A stretch of DNA of 64,000 nt, taken from the NCBI RefSeq assembly GCF_002531725.1, contig NZ_NWSQ01000005.1, forward strand, positions 310,001-374,000, given 5' to 3'. Origin of the DNA: Rhizobium sp. L43. Lineage in GTDB: Bacteria > Pseudomonadota > Alphaproteobacteria > Rhizobiales > Rhizobiaceae. The notes under the pieces were generated by a model, which saw only the letters and a program-made list of their open reading frames with translations, was not told the DNA's origin and searched no databases. Positions 1 through 9,363 of this stretch are shown here, in pieces; positions within the stretch are counted from its first letter, which is position 1; the number at the start of each line of letters is the position of its first letter. A program made the translations under genes and the position numbers.

Positions 1-336
1 ATGTCTCCTCACGAGCCCCCTGCGGCGAAATTTCGTCCCGGATTTCCAAGTCTTAATGAGGTACAACGGAAATGGGAAAGGTCAAACTCTTGCCTGAATC
101 TTTGTGTCTTAAATTCAGCCGAACGGACGGCCAGTGCCATCGGGGCACCGTGTCGCGGCCGATACCGTCAAAGGGTCGAAAATGACATTCGAGCTGAAAT
201 GACACAGGCGAATACAAATCGCAGCTATTGTTGACCATTTGGTAACCTGAATTAAGTCAAAATAAAGCAGATCGTGATTATGCGGCGCCCGCTATGATCG
301 CTTCGGGCCTTGAATCGCAAGAACCGGCAGGAATCC
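1..336. other. Intergenic / window edge, no gene recognised
   Basis: The first 336 bases hold no coding region I can defend. An open frame from base 1 to 234 begins with ATG by chance of the window cut, has no ribosome binding site in view and its translation shows no recognisable domain or typical rhizobial codon bias. The stretch from about 230 to 336 is AT-richer than the flanks and probably carries the promoter of the IalB-family gene that begins at 337. Confidence 0.5.
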
Positions 337-846
337 ATGTTTGTAAAAAGTATCGTATCCGCTCTCGCACTCACCCTTGTTATGGCCGGAGTTGCGACAG
401 CGCAGCAGGCCGCGCCGAACCGCATCCAGCAGTTCCAGGCATGGGGCGCCTACTCCTACAAGTCGGGCAACAGCACCGTCTGCTACGTGCTGTCCGTTCC
501 GACGGCAAAGCAGCCGGCAAGCGTCGACCACGGCGACAATTTCTTCATCGTCTCCCAGCGTCCGGGCCAGAACATCTCCTATGAGCCGCAGGCGATGATG
601 GGCTACACGGTCAAGGAAAATTCGAAGATCAACGTCGTCATCGACAACAAGACCTTCGTGATGTTCACCAAGGACAAGGCCGGCTGGGTCGAGAACGCGG
701 CGCAGGAGCCGGCCCTCGTCGCGGCGATGAAGACCGGTCATTCGATGACGGTCAACGCCGTCTCGCGCAAGGGCACCGGCACCTCCTACAGCTATTCGCT
801 CTCGGGCATTTCGGCTGCGCTGAAGCAGATCGAAACCTGCAAGTAA
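337..846 (+). CDS. Invasion-associated locus B (IalB) family secreted protein
   Basis: A 169-residue protein with a clear Sec signal peptide: FVKS, a hydrophobic stretch of about 13 residues, then AxA-type cleavage near residue 21 (VATAQQ). The mature part resembles the IalB family, small periplasmic or envelope proteins common in Rhizobiales, named for Bartonella invasion locus B. Its exact role in free-living rhizobia is not established. The ATG at 337 was preferred over an upstream in-frame TTG at 310 because an AGGA element sits just before it and because the signal peptide then starts directly. It is a single-gene unit followed by a strong hairpin terminator. The family call rests on overall appearance and length, so it is good but not certain. 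Confidence 0.75.
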   Translation: MFVKSIVSALALTLVMAGVATAQQAAPNRIQQFQAWGAYSYKSGNSTVCYVLSVPTAKQPASVDHGDNFFIVSQRPGQNISYEPQAMMGYTVKENSKINVVIDNKTFVMFTKDKAGWVENAAQEPALVAAMKTGHSMTVNAVSRKGTGTSYSYSLSGISAALKQIETCK

Positions 847-865
847 GCGTTTTTTGTTCGCAGAG

Positions 866-902
866 CGACGAGGGCCGGCCTTGCGCCGGCCCTCGTCGTT
901 TC
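866..902 (+). terminator. Rho-independent terminator after the IalB-family gene
   Basis: A perfect 14-bp stem, CGACGAGGGCCGGC at 866-879 pairing with 885-898, closes a 5-base loop. A short T run follows. It lies 19 bases past the stop codon of the preceding gene. Confidence 0.85.
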
Positions 903-1094
903 CATCTATAGTGACGCGCGGGCAAAATGATGCTAAAGGCCGCGCAAACAGCGGACAGATCGCGATATCCGTCGCCGTTCCGCCATTCAATTTCTGTTAA
1001 TGTGCCGTCATGCACCCACCAGTCTTCCGGCTTTAGCCCTGAAGTTCGCAGGGCTTGCGGGGCGGTTACGTGTTCGAATTCGGGATGAAAGACT

Positions 1095-2321
1095 ATGTCC
1101 GTCATGGATGCGATCGTTGTCACCAAGCCGCAGGCGCGCACGTCCGCCAACCTCGAGAAGCCGTCGCTGATCGGGCTGTCGCGCGAGGAGATGGCGGCGG
1201 CACTCCGTGAAAAGGGCGTGGCCGAGAAGCAGATCAAGATGCGCGTGGCGCAACTCTGGAACTGGATCTATGTGCGCGGCGTCTCCGATTTCGACCATAT
1301 GACCAATGTCGCCAAGGACATGCGGGAGATGCTGAAGCAGCATTTCACCATCGAGCGTCCCGAGATCGTCGAGGAGCAGGTCTCCAATGACGGCACGCGC
1401 AAATGGCTGCTGCGTTTTCCCGCCCGCGGCGCAGGCCGCCCGGTCGAGATCGAAGCCGTCTATATTCCGGAAGAGGGCCGCGGCACGCTCTGCATCTCGA
1501 GCCAGGTCGGCTGCACGCTGACCTGTTCCTTCTGTCATACCGGGACACAGCGGCTGGTACGCAACCTGACGGCGGAGGAAATTCTATCGCAGCTGCTGCT
1601 TGCCCGCGACCGGCTCGGCGACTTCCCGGATCGCGAAGCGCCGCAGGGAACGATCATGCCTGCCGAAGGCCGCAAGGTCAGCAACATCGTCATGATGGGC
1701 ATGGGCGAGCCGCTCTATAATTTCGATGCTGTCAAGCAGGCATTGCTGATCGCCACCGATGGCGACGGCCTGTCGCTGTCCCGGCGCCGGGTTACGCTTT
1801 CCACCTCGGGCGTCGTGCCGGAGATCTTCCGCACCGGCGACGAGATCGGCGTCATGCTGGCGATTTCGCTGCATGCGGTGCGCGACGACCTGCGCGACAT
1901 TCTGGTGCCGATCAACAAGAAGTATCCGCTGAAGGAGCTGATCGACGCCTGCCGGGCCTATCCCGGCCTTTCCAATGCACGGCGCATCACCTTCGAATAT
2001 GTGATGCTGAAGGACGTCAACGACAGCCTTGAGGACGCCAAGGGGCTGATCAAGCTGTTGAAGGGCGTGCCGGCGAAGATCAACCTCATCCCGTTCAATC
2101 CCTGGCCCGGCACCAACTATCAGTGTTCGGATTGGGAGCAGATCGAGAAGTTCGCCGATTTCATCAATTCGGCAGGCTATGCCTCGCCGATCCGCACGCC
2201 GCGCGGCCGCGATATTCTTGCCGCCTGCGGTCAGCTGAAATCGGAATCCGAACGCATGCGCAAGACCGAGCGTCTGGCCTTCGAGGCGATGATGATCGCC
2301 AATCACGGCGCCGACGACTGA
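1095..2321 (+). CDS. rlmN: Dual-specificity 23S rRNA/tRNA adenine-C2 methyltransferase RlmN
   Basis: A 408-residue radical-SAM methyltransferase that methylates C2 of A2503 in 23S rRNA and of A37 in some tRNAs. The iron-sulfur/SAM motif C-x3-C-x2-C is at C140, C144 and C147 (CTLTCSFC). The two mechanistic cysteines of the family are also present: C133 in the TLCISS segment and C378 in ILAACGQL, the residue that carries the methyl group. The GEP-type SAM-binding strand is visible in MGMGEPLYN. Length agrees with rhizobial RlmN, which carries an N-terminal extension relative to E. coli. It stands as a single gene between the IalB-family gene and an ABC transporter operon. Confidence 0.95.
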   Translation: MSVMDAIVVTKPQARTSANLEKPSLIGLSREEMAAALREKGVAEKQIKMRVAQLWNWIYVRGVSDFDHMTNVAKDMREMLKQHFTIERPEIVEEQVSNDGTRKWLLRFPARGAGRPVEIEAVYIPEEGRGTLCISSQVGCTLTCSFCHTGTQRLVRNLTAEEILSQLLLARDRLGDFPDREAPQGTIMPAEGRKVSNIVMMGMGEPLYNFDAVKQALLIATDGDGLSLSRRRVTLSTSGVVPEIFRTGDEIGVMLAISLHAVRDDLRDILVPINKKYPLKELIDACRAYPGLSNARRITFEYVMLKDVNDSLEDAKGLIKLLKGVPAKINLIPFNPWPGTNYQCSDWEQIEKFADFINSAGYASPIRTPRGRDILAACGQLKSESERMRKTERLAFEAMMIANHGADD

Positions 2322-2414
2322 TCAGCAAGTTTGATCCTCGCTACAATTCTCCTGCATTGATTTAAGCATGCGCTTTTCCTAATAGTGCCGCCAAAATCAT
2401 TCAGGAGGACACCC

Positions 2415-3368
2415 ATGCGCCCGATTCTGCTCGCTCTTGCCGCCACTTTGGCCCTTTCCCTGCCCGCAAAGGCTGACAATGTGACGGTTGCCGTGACGGC
2501 GATCGTCGAGCACCCGGCGCTGGACGCGGCCCGCAAGGGCGTTCTCGATGTGCTGACGGCTGCCGGCTACAAGGAAGGCGAGAACCTGAAATTCGTGTTC
2601 GAATCGGCGCAGGGCAATCCGGCCACCGCTGCCCAGATCGCTCGCCAGTTCGCCGGCGACGAGCCCAATGTCATCGTGCCGATCTCCACACCTTCGGCCC
2701 AGGCGGTCGTTTCCTCGACGCGTGACATTCCGGTCGTCTTCACTGCCGTCTCCGATCCGCTCGGCGCCCAGCTCGTCAAGAACATGGACAAGCCCGGCGG
2801 CAACGTCACCGGCCTATCCGACATGTCGCCGGTGGCCGAGCATCTGGCGCTGATCAAGGAAATCGTGCCGAACGCGAAAACGATCGGCTATCTCTATAAT
2901 TCCGGCGAGGCGAATTCCGTTTCGCTGCTCGCTGTCTTGAAGGCTGAGGCCGAAAAGGCCGGCCTGAAGGTCGTTGAATCAGCCGCCACGAAATCGGCCG
3001 AGGTCCAGGGTGCGGCGCGCGCGCTCGTCGGCCGCGCCGATGTGATCTACGTCCCGACCGACAACACGATCATCTCCGCGCTCGAAGGTGCTGTCGCGGT
3101 TGCCGAAGAGAGCAAGCTGCCGCTCTTCACCGCCGATACGGATTCGGTTTCGCGCGGTTCGATCGCCGCCCTCGGCTTCAACTATTACGATGTCGGCAAG
3201 CAGACCGGCGACATCGTCGTGCGGGTGCTGAAGGGCGAAAACCCCGGCGACATCGCGGTCAAGACCGCCGCCGGTAGCGACCTCGTCGTCAACAAGGCCG
3301 CAGCTCAGAACATGGGCGTCACCCTGCCGCAGAGCGTGCTTTCGCGCGCCAACAAAGTCATCGAATAA
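2415..3368 (+). CDS. ABC transporter substrate-binding protein (ABC_sub_bind/TrpX type)
   Basis: A 317-residue periplasmic binding protein with a signal peptide (MRPILLALAATLALSLPAKA, cleavage after residue 20). It belongs by pattern to the PF04392 family of LIVBP-like binding proteins that pair with a branched-chain-type permease and a single ATPase, the group containing streptococcal TrpX. The ligand cannot be read from sequence; aromatic amino acids or related compounds are possible. The start at 2415 is chosen because a perfect AGGAGG lies at 2403-2408. It is the first gene of a three-gene importer, with a hairpin between it and the permease gene that probably lowers downstream expression relative to the abundant binding protein. 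Confidence 0.85.
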   Translation: MRPILLALAATLALSLPAKADNVTVAVTAIVEHPALDAARKGVLDVLTAAGYKEGENLKFVFESAQGNPATAAQIARQFAGDEPNVIVPISTPSAQAVVSSTRDIPVVFTAVSDPLGAQLVKNMDKPGGNVTGLSDMSPVAEHLALIKEIVPNAKTIGYLYNSGEANSVSLLAVLKAEAEKAGLKVVESAATKSAEVQGAARALVGRADVIYVPTDNTIISALEGAVAVAEESKLPLFTADTDSVSRGSIAALGFNYYDVGKQTGDIVVRVLKGENPGDIAVKTAAGSDLVVNKAAAQNMGVTLPQSVLSRANKVIE

Positions 3369-3400
3369 TCGGCCATAATTTCATCGGCTTATCCGCATTC

Positions 3401-3427
3401 AGCCGCCCCGTTTGCACGGGGGCGGCT
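3401..3427 (+). terminator. Hairpin between binding-protein and permease genes (attenuator-like)
   Basis: A 9-bp GC-only stem (AGCCGCCCC at 3401-3409 with 3419-3427) and a 9-base loop lie 33 bases after the binding-protein stop. It is not followed by a clear T run, so partial termination or 3'-end protection of the upstream mRNA is more likely than full termination. Confidence 0.5.
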
Positions 3428-3490
3428 CCCTGTATTAAAAGGCTCCGGTTTCGCGACGGGCGGAACGGACACAAAAAGGGGCTGAAAGCC

Positions 3491-4369
3491 TTGAGCCAAA
3501 TCGCATTCTGGGGAGCCGTCGAGCTCGGCCTGGTCTATTCCTTCGTCGCTCTCGGCGTTTATCTCGCTTTCCGCGTTCTCGACTTTCCCGACTTGACGGT
3601 GGACGGTTCCTTTCCGCTCGGCGCGGCGGTGACCGCCGTGCTGATCATATCAGGCGTCAATGCCTGGCTCGCGGCGCTGATCGCCATGGCGTCCGGTGCC
3701 GGCGCCGGCATGGTGACGGCGCTGCTCAACGTGCGCTTCAAGATCCTCAATCTGCTGGCCTCGATCCTGACGATGATTGCGCTGTTTTCCGTCAATCTCA
3801 GGGTGATGGGTAAACCCAATGTCGCCCTTATCAATGCCGATACGATGATCAGCCCGTTCTTCGGCCATGGCCTGCGTGATTTCTACGTGCGGCCGCTCTT
3901 CGTCGGCGTGCTCGTGATCGTCGCGCTCATCCTGGTCTGGCGCTTCCTGGAAAGTGATGCCGGGCTTGCCATGCGGGCGACCGGCGCCAATGCAAGGATG
4001 GCCCGCGCCCAGGGCGTCGATACCAACCGGCAGATCTATCTCGGCATGGCGATCTCCAATGCGCTGGTCGCCTTCGGTGGTGCGCTGTTTGCTCAGACGA
4101 ACGGCTTTGCCGACGTCACCTCCGGCGTCGGCACGATCGTCGTCGGGCTTGCCGCCGTCATCATCGGCGAGACGTTGCTCGGGCGGCGCGGTCTGCTGAT
4201 CGCCTTGATCGGCTGCGTGCTCGGCTCGATCCTCTATCGCATCGCGATCCAGCTGGCGCTTTCGAGCGATGTCATCGGCTTGCAGGCATCCGACCTCAAT
4301 TTCGTGACGGCGGTGCTGGTGACCGTGGCGCTCATCCTTCCCCGTCTTCGCGGAGGTGCCGCATCGTGA
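3491..4369 (+). CDS. ABC transporter permease, branched-chain amino acid type
   Basis: A 292-residue polytopic inner-membrane protein with about eight hydrophobic segments and the conserved loop EAA-like region near residues 150-180 (RATGANARMARAQGVD) typical of BPD_transp_2 permeases. It begins with TTG at 3491, preceded by an AAAGGGG element. Its 3' end overlaps the ATPase gene by four bases (GTGA), implying translational coupling. With the upstream binding protein it forms a TrpXYZ-like importer whose substrate is unknown. Confidence 0.87.
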   Translation: MSQIAFWGAVELGLVYSFVALGVYLAFRVLDFPDLTVDGSFPLGAAVTAVLIISGVNAWLAALIAMASGAGAGMVTALLNVRFKILNLLASILTMIALFSVNLRVMGKPNVALINADTMISPFFGHGLRDFYVRPLFVGVLVIVALILVWRFLESDAGLAMRATGANARMARAQGVDTNRQIYLGMAISNALVAFGGALFAQTNGFADVTSGVGTIVVGLAAVIIGETLLGRRGLLIALIGCVLGSILYRIAIQLALSSDVIGLQASDLNFVTAVLVTVALILPRLRGGAAS

Positions 4370-5160
4370 TCAGCGTCAAGGACATCAAGGTTGTCTTCGG
4401 GCGCGGCACGCCGCTGCAGAAGCAGGCGCTGAACGGCGTCAGCCTGACCATCGAGCAAGGCTCCTTCGTCACCGTCATCGGCTCCAACGGCGCCGGCAAA
4501 TCGACATTGCTCGGCGTGCTCGCCGGCGACGTCATTCCGAGCGAAGGGCAAGTGCTGATCGGCAAGCACGAGGTCACACGCAAATCGACGGCGGCGCGCG
4601 CCGGGCTGGTGGCGCGTGTGTTCCAGGATCCGCTGACGGGAAGCTGCGGCGCCTTGTCAATCGAGGAAAATCTCGCTCTGGCGGCCCGGCGCGGCGAGAA
4701 GCGCGGACTTGTATCGGCGCTCGGCGGTATCAGGCGCGACTATTTCAAGGAACGGATCGCCGAGCTCAATCTCGGTCTGGAGAACCGCCTGAAAGACCGC
4801 ATGGATCTGCTCTCCGGCGGGCAGCGGCAGGCCGTTTCTCTCGTCATGGCGACGCTGGCGGGATCGGAAGTGCTGTTGCTCGACGAACATACGGCAGCAC
4901 TCGATCCTGGGATGGCTGAGTTCGTGATGAACCTGACGCAGAAGATTGTTGCCGAGCGCAAGCTGACGACGATGATGGTAACGCACTCGATGCGGCAGGC
5001 GCTGGATTACGGCCACCGCACGATCATGCTGCATGGCGGCGAGATCGTTCTCGATGTGGCGGGTGACAACAGAAAGAACCTGCAGGTCGAGGACCTGATC
5101 GCCATGTTCCGCAAGATGCGCGGCCAGACGCTCGATGACGATGCTTTGTTGATCGGCTAA
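4366..5160 (+). CDS. ABC transporter ATP-binding protein
   Basis: A 264-residue ABC ATPase. The Walker A motif is GSNGAGKST near residues 43-51, the signature is LLSGGQRQA, and Walker B with its catalytic residue is LLLDEHTAALD. The glutamate after Walker B is present (DE-H). It starts with GTG inside the stop region of the permease gene. This ATPase should energise the importer formed with the two upstream genes. The signature and length fit the YtrE/TrpZ-like group that partners with PF04392 binding proteins. Confidence 0.9.
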   Translation: MISVKDIKVVFGRGTPLQKQALNGVSLTIEQGSFVTVIGSNGAGKSTLLGVLAGDVIPSEGQVLIGKHEVTRKSTAARAGLVARVFQDPLTGSCGALSIEENLALAARRGEKRGLVSALGGIRRDYFKERIAELNLGLENRLKDRMDLLSGGQRQAVSLVMATLAGSEVLLLDEHTAALDPGMAEFVMNLTQKIVAERKLTTMMVTHSMRQALDYGHRTIMLHGGEIVLDVAGDNRKNLQVEDLIAMFRKMRGQTLDDDALLIG

Positions 5161-5381
5161 ACCAACAGCGTGCTGATCGGCCAAGGGCGTCAGTATCTCC
5201 GATCCTTTTGGGCGCTAGACAGGCATGTCGATTTATAGTGTGGCTGTTGCGCCTAACGACGAGCGGAGTAGTATTTAGTCCCGACGCCTAGCTTAGGATG
5301 TCGTGCTGAAAGCAGATAGTTATGATCTGATCGCGAAGTAACTGCAACAATATAATTGCTTCTTCGAATTTGAGCGGAAAT

Positions 5382-5669
5382 ATGGGCGAAATACTTCCAA
5401 CACCAAATGAAATCAATGATGCGTTATCATACATAAAACAAAACGCACCAAAATTGATTGAAAATTACAAAATTGCTGCCCTGGAGCTTTCTAAGGCGTC
5501 GAAAGATTACAGCTTAAGTGACGAAGAAAGAGCAGCTAGCATAATTTTGCCTGATGATTTCATAAATCTGCGAAATTTCATAAACGATGCGTACAAGGGA
5601 AGATCTTCTATGTATTTGTTGTTCCTATATATGGGAATACGCGAAATTATTATTTCATCCGAGGCGTAA
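5382..5669 (+). CDS. AT-rich orphan gene, hypothetical protein
   Basis: A 95-residue protein starting MGEILPTPNEINDALS, rich in Lys, Ile, Asn and Tyr, mostly helical by inspection, without signal peptide or strong membrane segment and without a domain I recognise. Codons ending in A or T dominate, in sharp contrast to the GC-rich genes on both sides, which points to recent acquisition. The ATG at 5382 has a weak GCGGA element before it; an in-frame TTG lies 12 bases upstream. It may be a real gene or a degrading remnant; the intact frame and coherent amino-acid composition favour a real gene. Confidence 0.55.
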   Translation: MGEILPTPNEINDALSYIKQNAPKLIENYKIAALELSKASKDYSLSDEERAASIILPDDFINLRNFINDAYKGRSSMYLLFLYMGIREIIISSEA

Positions 5670-5707
5670 AGATGACCGAGACAGCGGGCTGATCGGCTGA
5701 ATTCGGC

Positions 5708-6349
5708 CTATCGAGCCTGGGTGAGCAGGATCTTCGCGGCGAAGATCGAGAAGACGCCGGCGAAGGTATAGTCCATGCCGCGCAGCACTTTCCTGTTGTT
5801 CTGCAGCCAGGAGGCCAGCCAGTCGGCGGCAAGGACCACGCCGGCATTGACCGGCATGCCGATCAGGATGAAGCAAAGCCCAAGGAAAAGCAGCTTCTGC
5901 GTGACGGCCGGATCGCCGGCGCTGACGAATTGCGGCAGGAAGGTCATGAAGAAGATGATGACCTTGGGGTTCAGCAGATTGACCCAGAAGCCGGACGAGA
6001 TGTTCGAAAGTGCGGTGCCCTTCTGCTCCTCGACCTTGGCGACGGTGAGCTTCGAGCCGAAGCGGATCGCCTGTAGCGCCAGCCAGAACAGATAGGCAGC
6101 ACCGCCGGTCTTCAGGATCAGGAAGGCGGTCGGTGAGGCGGTGATCAGCGCCGAAATGCCGAAAGCGACCAGCATGGTGTGGACGACGATGCCGAGGCTG
6201 GTGCCGACGACGACGAAAAGGGCCGCTTTCCTGCCCTGGGCCAGCGAACGGCTGATCGACAGCGTCATGTCTGGACCCGGGGTCGCCGCGAGCAACAGCG
6301 TCGCGGCGGCAAAGGCCAAAAGGGTCGAGAGGCTCGGCAGGAAATCCAT
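5708..6349 (-). CDS. LysE/RhtB family amino-acid exporter
   Basis: A 213-residue inner-membrane protein with six hydrophobic segments. The N-terminal family hallmark TPGPDM (residues about 24-29) in the first loop and the NLLNPKVIIFF segment near the middle are both typical of LysE/RhtB exporters, which expel amino acids or their analogues. The specific substrate cannot be inferred. The gene follows the short-chain dehydrogenase on the same strand with an 84-base gap that contains a 12-bp perfect inverted repeat close to this start codon. The ribosome binding site is weak. Confidence 0.88.
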   Translation of the reverse strand: MDFLPSLSTLLAFAAATLLLAATPGPDMTLSISRSLAQGRKAALFVVVGTSLGIVVHTMLVAFGISALITASPTAFLILKTGGAAYLFWLALQAIRFGSKLTVAKVEEQKGTALSNISSGFWVNLLNPKVIIFFMTFLPQFVSAGDPAVTQKLLFLGLCFILIGMPVNAGVVLAADWLASWLQNNRKVLRGMDYTFAGVFSIFAAKILLTQAR

Positions 6350-6357
6350 GGCACACT

Positions 6358-6400
6358 CTGAAAGCCGGGAAGATCGAAGGATTTCTTACCCGGCTTTCAG
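6358..6400. repeat. 12-bp perfect inverted repeat upstream of LysE gene
   Basis: CTGAAAGCCGGG at 6358-6369 is repeated inverted as CCCGGCTTTCAG at 6389-6400, separated by 19 bases. No T run follows on the minus strand. It starts 9 bases upstream of the LysE start codon, so it could be an operator or an mRNA hairpin that influences LysE translation, or the 3' end of the dehydrogenase transcript. Confidence 0.7.
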
Positions 6401-6433
6401 AAAATTACCAATCAAACCTTCTAATAGCGCCGA

Positions 6434-7285
6434 TCACTTCTGTTCCAGGTAGGCCTTGAACTTCTCCGCATAGTCCTTGTGCCAGCGTGACAGCGGCGGG
6501 CGGTTTTCGATAATGTCGCCGGCCGCCCAAGCCATGCGGCGCTCGTCGACCGGACGGGCGACGTCATTGTCGGGGCAGAGGATATAGAAGTCGCCACGCT
6601 CGAGGCTCTCGACCATGAAGTCGACCGTCTGTTCCGGCGTCCAGGCGGCGGCCGGTTTTTCCGAGCGGTCGCCCTGGGTGAGGCCGGTGAAGACGAAGCC
6701 GGGGATCAGAAGATGCGCTGAGATCTTTCCGCCCTCGACGTTGCGAAGTTCATGCTCCAGCGCTTCGGTGAAGACCTTCACGCCCGATTTGGAGATATTG
6801 TAGGCGGGGTTGCCGGGTGGTGTGGTGATGCCCTGCTTGGAGCCGGTGTTGATGATGAGGCCGGGCTCGCCATGCGACAGCATCTTCGGACCGAAGGTGC
6901 GGGTGCCGTTGATCACGCCCATCAGGTTGACGGCGAAGATATGGTCCCAGTTCGCCTGCGGGCTGAAGATCGAGGTTTCCGGGCCGATGCCGGCATTGTT
7001 CATCAGCACATGCACGCGGCCGAAGCGCTGAAGCACGGCGCGTTCGAGCGCCTCGAGCGCTTCCCGGCTGGCGACGTCGGTCTCGACCGCCATCACATTT
7101 TCTTCGCCGGCAATGGCCTTGAGTTCGTCGGCGGCGCCCGCCAGCCGGTCGCCGCCGAGATCGGCGATGGCGACGCTCATACCGCGTCCAGCGAAATATT
7201 TCGCCGCGGCAAGGCCGATGCCCGAGGCGCCGCCGGTGATGACGGCGACATTGGATGTCTTGAAAATATCTTGAATATTCGTCAC
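6434..7285 (-). CDS. Short-chain dehydrogenase/reductase (SDR)
   Basis: A 283-residue classical SDR. The NAD(P)-binding glycine motif is TGGASGIG near residue 19, the structural NNAG motif is present as MNNAGIG, and the catalytic Tyr-x3-Lys is YNISKSG (Y-N-I-S-K) preceded by the serine in NTGSKQG. The substrate is unknown. I chose the GTG at 7285 because GGAGG sits eight bases upstream; a longer in-frame reading to 7348 has an unrelated basic leader. The C-terminal section (residues about 215-283) is longer than in typical 250-residue SDRs. Same strand as the LysE gene, possibly co-transcribed. Confidence 0.88.
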   Translation of the reverse strand: MTNIQDIFKTSNVAVITGGASGIGLAAAKYFAGRGMSVAIADLGGDRLAGAADELKAIAGEENVMAVETDVASREALEALERAVLQRFGRVHVLMNNAGIGPETSIFSPQANWDHIFAVNLMGVINGTRTFGPKMLSHGEPGLIINTGSKQGITTPPGNPAYNISKSGVKVFTEALEHELRNVEGGKISAHLLIPGFVFTGLTQGDRSEKPAAAWTPEQTVDFMVESLERGDFYILCPDNDVARPVDERRMAWAAGDIIENRPPLSRWHKDYAEKFKAYLEQK

Positions 7286-7460
7286 GGGCGGCCTCCTCGG
7301 ACATTGTGCGGACGCTGCCGAATATGGGCTCCGTGTTTGTGCTGTCAAATAGCAACCCTATGCAAGTTTTCCGGCGCCTCTTGCTGAGAATAGCTTTTCG
7401 AAATCGATTCACGTTTTACGTGTATCGTGCTAAGGTTTGTCTTGAATGGAGGAGTGTGTC

Positions 7461-7964
7461 ATGGAAATTAAATCACTCTTAGGTCAAATGAAAGAATATG
7501 ATTCTCTATTAGGTTATTTAGGAATCTTGATTCCTGTCTGGTCGTTTTGGCTTCGTAGAGAATACGCGAAAAAGATAGAGTTCGACATATCGGCGAATAT
7601 CCTCTGGTTTCAGAATGAGCCCTATATCGTTGAGTTCGACATCTCTCTTGATAACAAAGGAAAAGTCAAAATAAAGATACCATATATTTCATTGTCCGTT
7701 CGGACTCTCCATGAAGGTGACGAGTACTCCAAATTCAAGCAATCTCATCTCAATTTTCCGACCAAGCTTATTGATATGCAGAACATTCTCATTGGAGAAG
7801 ATTTTGACTTTACTTTTGTCGAGCCGGGCATCAAGCAGCACTATCGTTTTGTGGCCGAGGTTCCGAAGGAGGCAAAGTATCTTCTCGCGACCGGAAAATT
7901 CGAATATAGGAAAGGTTGGCCGCACACTACCTCAAGACTGATCCAACTCTATAGGCAACGATAG
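7461..7964 (+). CDS. AT-rich orphan gene, membrane-anchored hypothetical protein
   Basis: A 167-residue protein with one hydrophobic segment near the N terminus (YLGILIPVWSFWL, residues about 20-32) followed by a basic RREYAKK stretch and a long beta-rich part with many aromatic residues. This suggests an inner-membrane anchor with a soluble domain. No family is recognised. The ATG at 7461 has a GGAGGAG element eight bases upstream, better placed than for an in-frame ATG at 7446. Codon use is AT-rich like the 95-residue orphan at 5.4 kb and unlike neighbouring genes, consistent with horizontal acquisition. Confidence 0.65.
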   Translation: MEIKSLLGQMKEYDSLLGYLGILIPVWSFWLRREYAKKIEFDISANILWFQNEPYIVEFDISLDNKGKVKIKIPYISLSVRTLHEGDEYSKFKQSHLNFPTKLIDMQNILIGEDFDFTFVEPGIKQHYRFVAEVPKEAKYLLATGKFEYRKGWPHTTSRLIQLYRQR

Positions 7965-8113
7965 ACTCAGAACGAGTTGCGTGATCGATCTCTGATACGC
8001 CGGCAACAAAGGTTGCACTTAGGTTCTGCTGCCCTTGCGTCACGCGCCAATCTCGCTAAAAGTGCCGCGATACCGGGTTTTCGCCGGCCTTTTATGCAAC
8101 GGACCTCATCATC

Positions 8114-9337
8114 ATGGCATCATACAAAGACGTGAAGAAAGTCGTTCTCGCCTATTCCGGCGGTCTCGACACCTCGATCATCCTGAAGTGGCTGCAGACC
8201 GAGCTCGGCGCCGAAGTCGTCACCTTCACCGCCGATCTCGGCCAGGGCGAAGAGCTGGAGCCGGCGCGCAAGAAGGCCGAAATGCTCGGCATCAAGGAGA
8301 TCTATATCGAGGATGTGCGCGAGGAATTCGTGCGCGATTTCGTCTTCCCAATGTTCCGCGCCAATGCCGTCTACGAAGGCGTCTACCTGCTCGGCACCTC
8401 GATCGCCCGGCCGCTGATTTCCAAGCATCTGATCGATATCGCCCGCAAGACGGGTGCGGATGCGATCGCCCACGGCGCGACCGGCAAGGGCAACGACCAG
8501 GTTCGCTTCGAACTGTCCGCCTATGCCCTGAACCCCGATATCAAGATCATCGCGCCGTGGCGCGACTGGGCGTTCAAGAGCCGCACCGATCTGCTGGCCT
8601 TTGCCGAACAACATCAGATCCCGGTTGCCAAGGACAAGAAGGGCGAAGCGCCGTTCTCCGTCGATGCCAACCTGCTGCATTCCTCTTCCGAGGGCAAGGT
8701 TCTCGAAGACCCCTCCCAGGAGGCGCCTGAATATGTGCATATGCGCACCATTTCGCCTGAGGCTGCACCCGACAAGGCGACGGTGATCAAGGTCGGCTTC
8801 CGCAAAGGCGATGCGGTCACGATCAACGGTGTCGAGATGTCGCCGGCGACGCTCTTGGCGACGCTCAACAATTACGGCCGCGACAACGGCATCGGCCGTC
8901 TCGATCTCGTCGAGAACCGCTTTGTCGGCATGAAGTCGCGCGGCGTCTACGAAACACCAGGCGGGACGATCCTGCTCTCTGCGCATCGCGCCATCGAATC
9001 GATCACGCTCGACCGGGGTGCGGCCCATCTCAAGGACGAGATCATGCCGCGTTACGCCGAGCTGATCTATTACGGCTTCTGGTTCTCGCCGGAGCGCGAG
9101 ATGCTGCAGGCGCTGATCGACAAGAGCCAGGAGCATGTCGAAGGCGAAGTGACGCTGAAGCTCTACAAGGGCAATGTCATGGTCATCGGCCGCGAAAGCG
9201 AAAAGTCGCTCTATTCCGACAAGCTCGTCACCTTCGAGGACGACCAGGGCGCCTACGACCAGAAGGATGCAGCCGGCTTCATCAAGCTCAATGCGCTGCG
9301 CCTGCGCACGCTCGGCAAACGCAACCTCGCGAAGTAA
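8114..9337 (+). CDS. argG: Argininosuccinate synthase
   Basis: A 407-residue enzyme that condenses citrulline and aspartate with ATP to argininosuccinate, the penultimate step of arginine synthesis. The ATP pyrophosphatase loop is AYSGGLDTS at residues about 12-20. The TGKGND motif near residue 120 and the substrate-binding region around NGVEMSP are typical of the long bacterial ArgG type. It stands alone, with an intrinsic terminator after it that also serves the convergent minus-strand operon. argH is not in this window. Confidence 0.97.
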   Translation: MASYKDVKKVVLAYSGGLDTSIILKWLQTELGAEVVTFTADLGQGEELEPARKKAEMLGIKEIYIEDVREEFVRDFVFPMFRANAVYEGVYLLGTSIARPLISKHLIDIARKTGADAIAHGATGKGNDQVRFELSAYALNPDIKIIAPWRDWAFKSRTDLLAFAEQHQIPVAKDKKGEAPFSVDANLLHSSSEGKVLEDPSQEAPEYVHMRTISPEAAPDKATVIKVGFRKGDAVTINGVEMSPATLLATLNNYGRDNGIGRLDLVENRFVGMKSRGVYETPGGTILLSAHRAIESITLDRGAAHLKDEIMPRYAELIYYGFWFSPEREMLQALIDKSQEHVEGEVTLKLYKGNVMVIGRESEKSLYSDKLVTFEDDQGAYDQKDAAGFIKLNALRLRTLGKRNLAK

Positions 9338-9363
9338 TCACGCTTCGCTTTCGAATTCGATAG

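Noticed and set aside
1..234. Open frame with ATG at base 1
   Set aside because: No ribosome binding site, unnatural composition and no similarity to any family; it ends before the IalB-family promoter.
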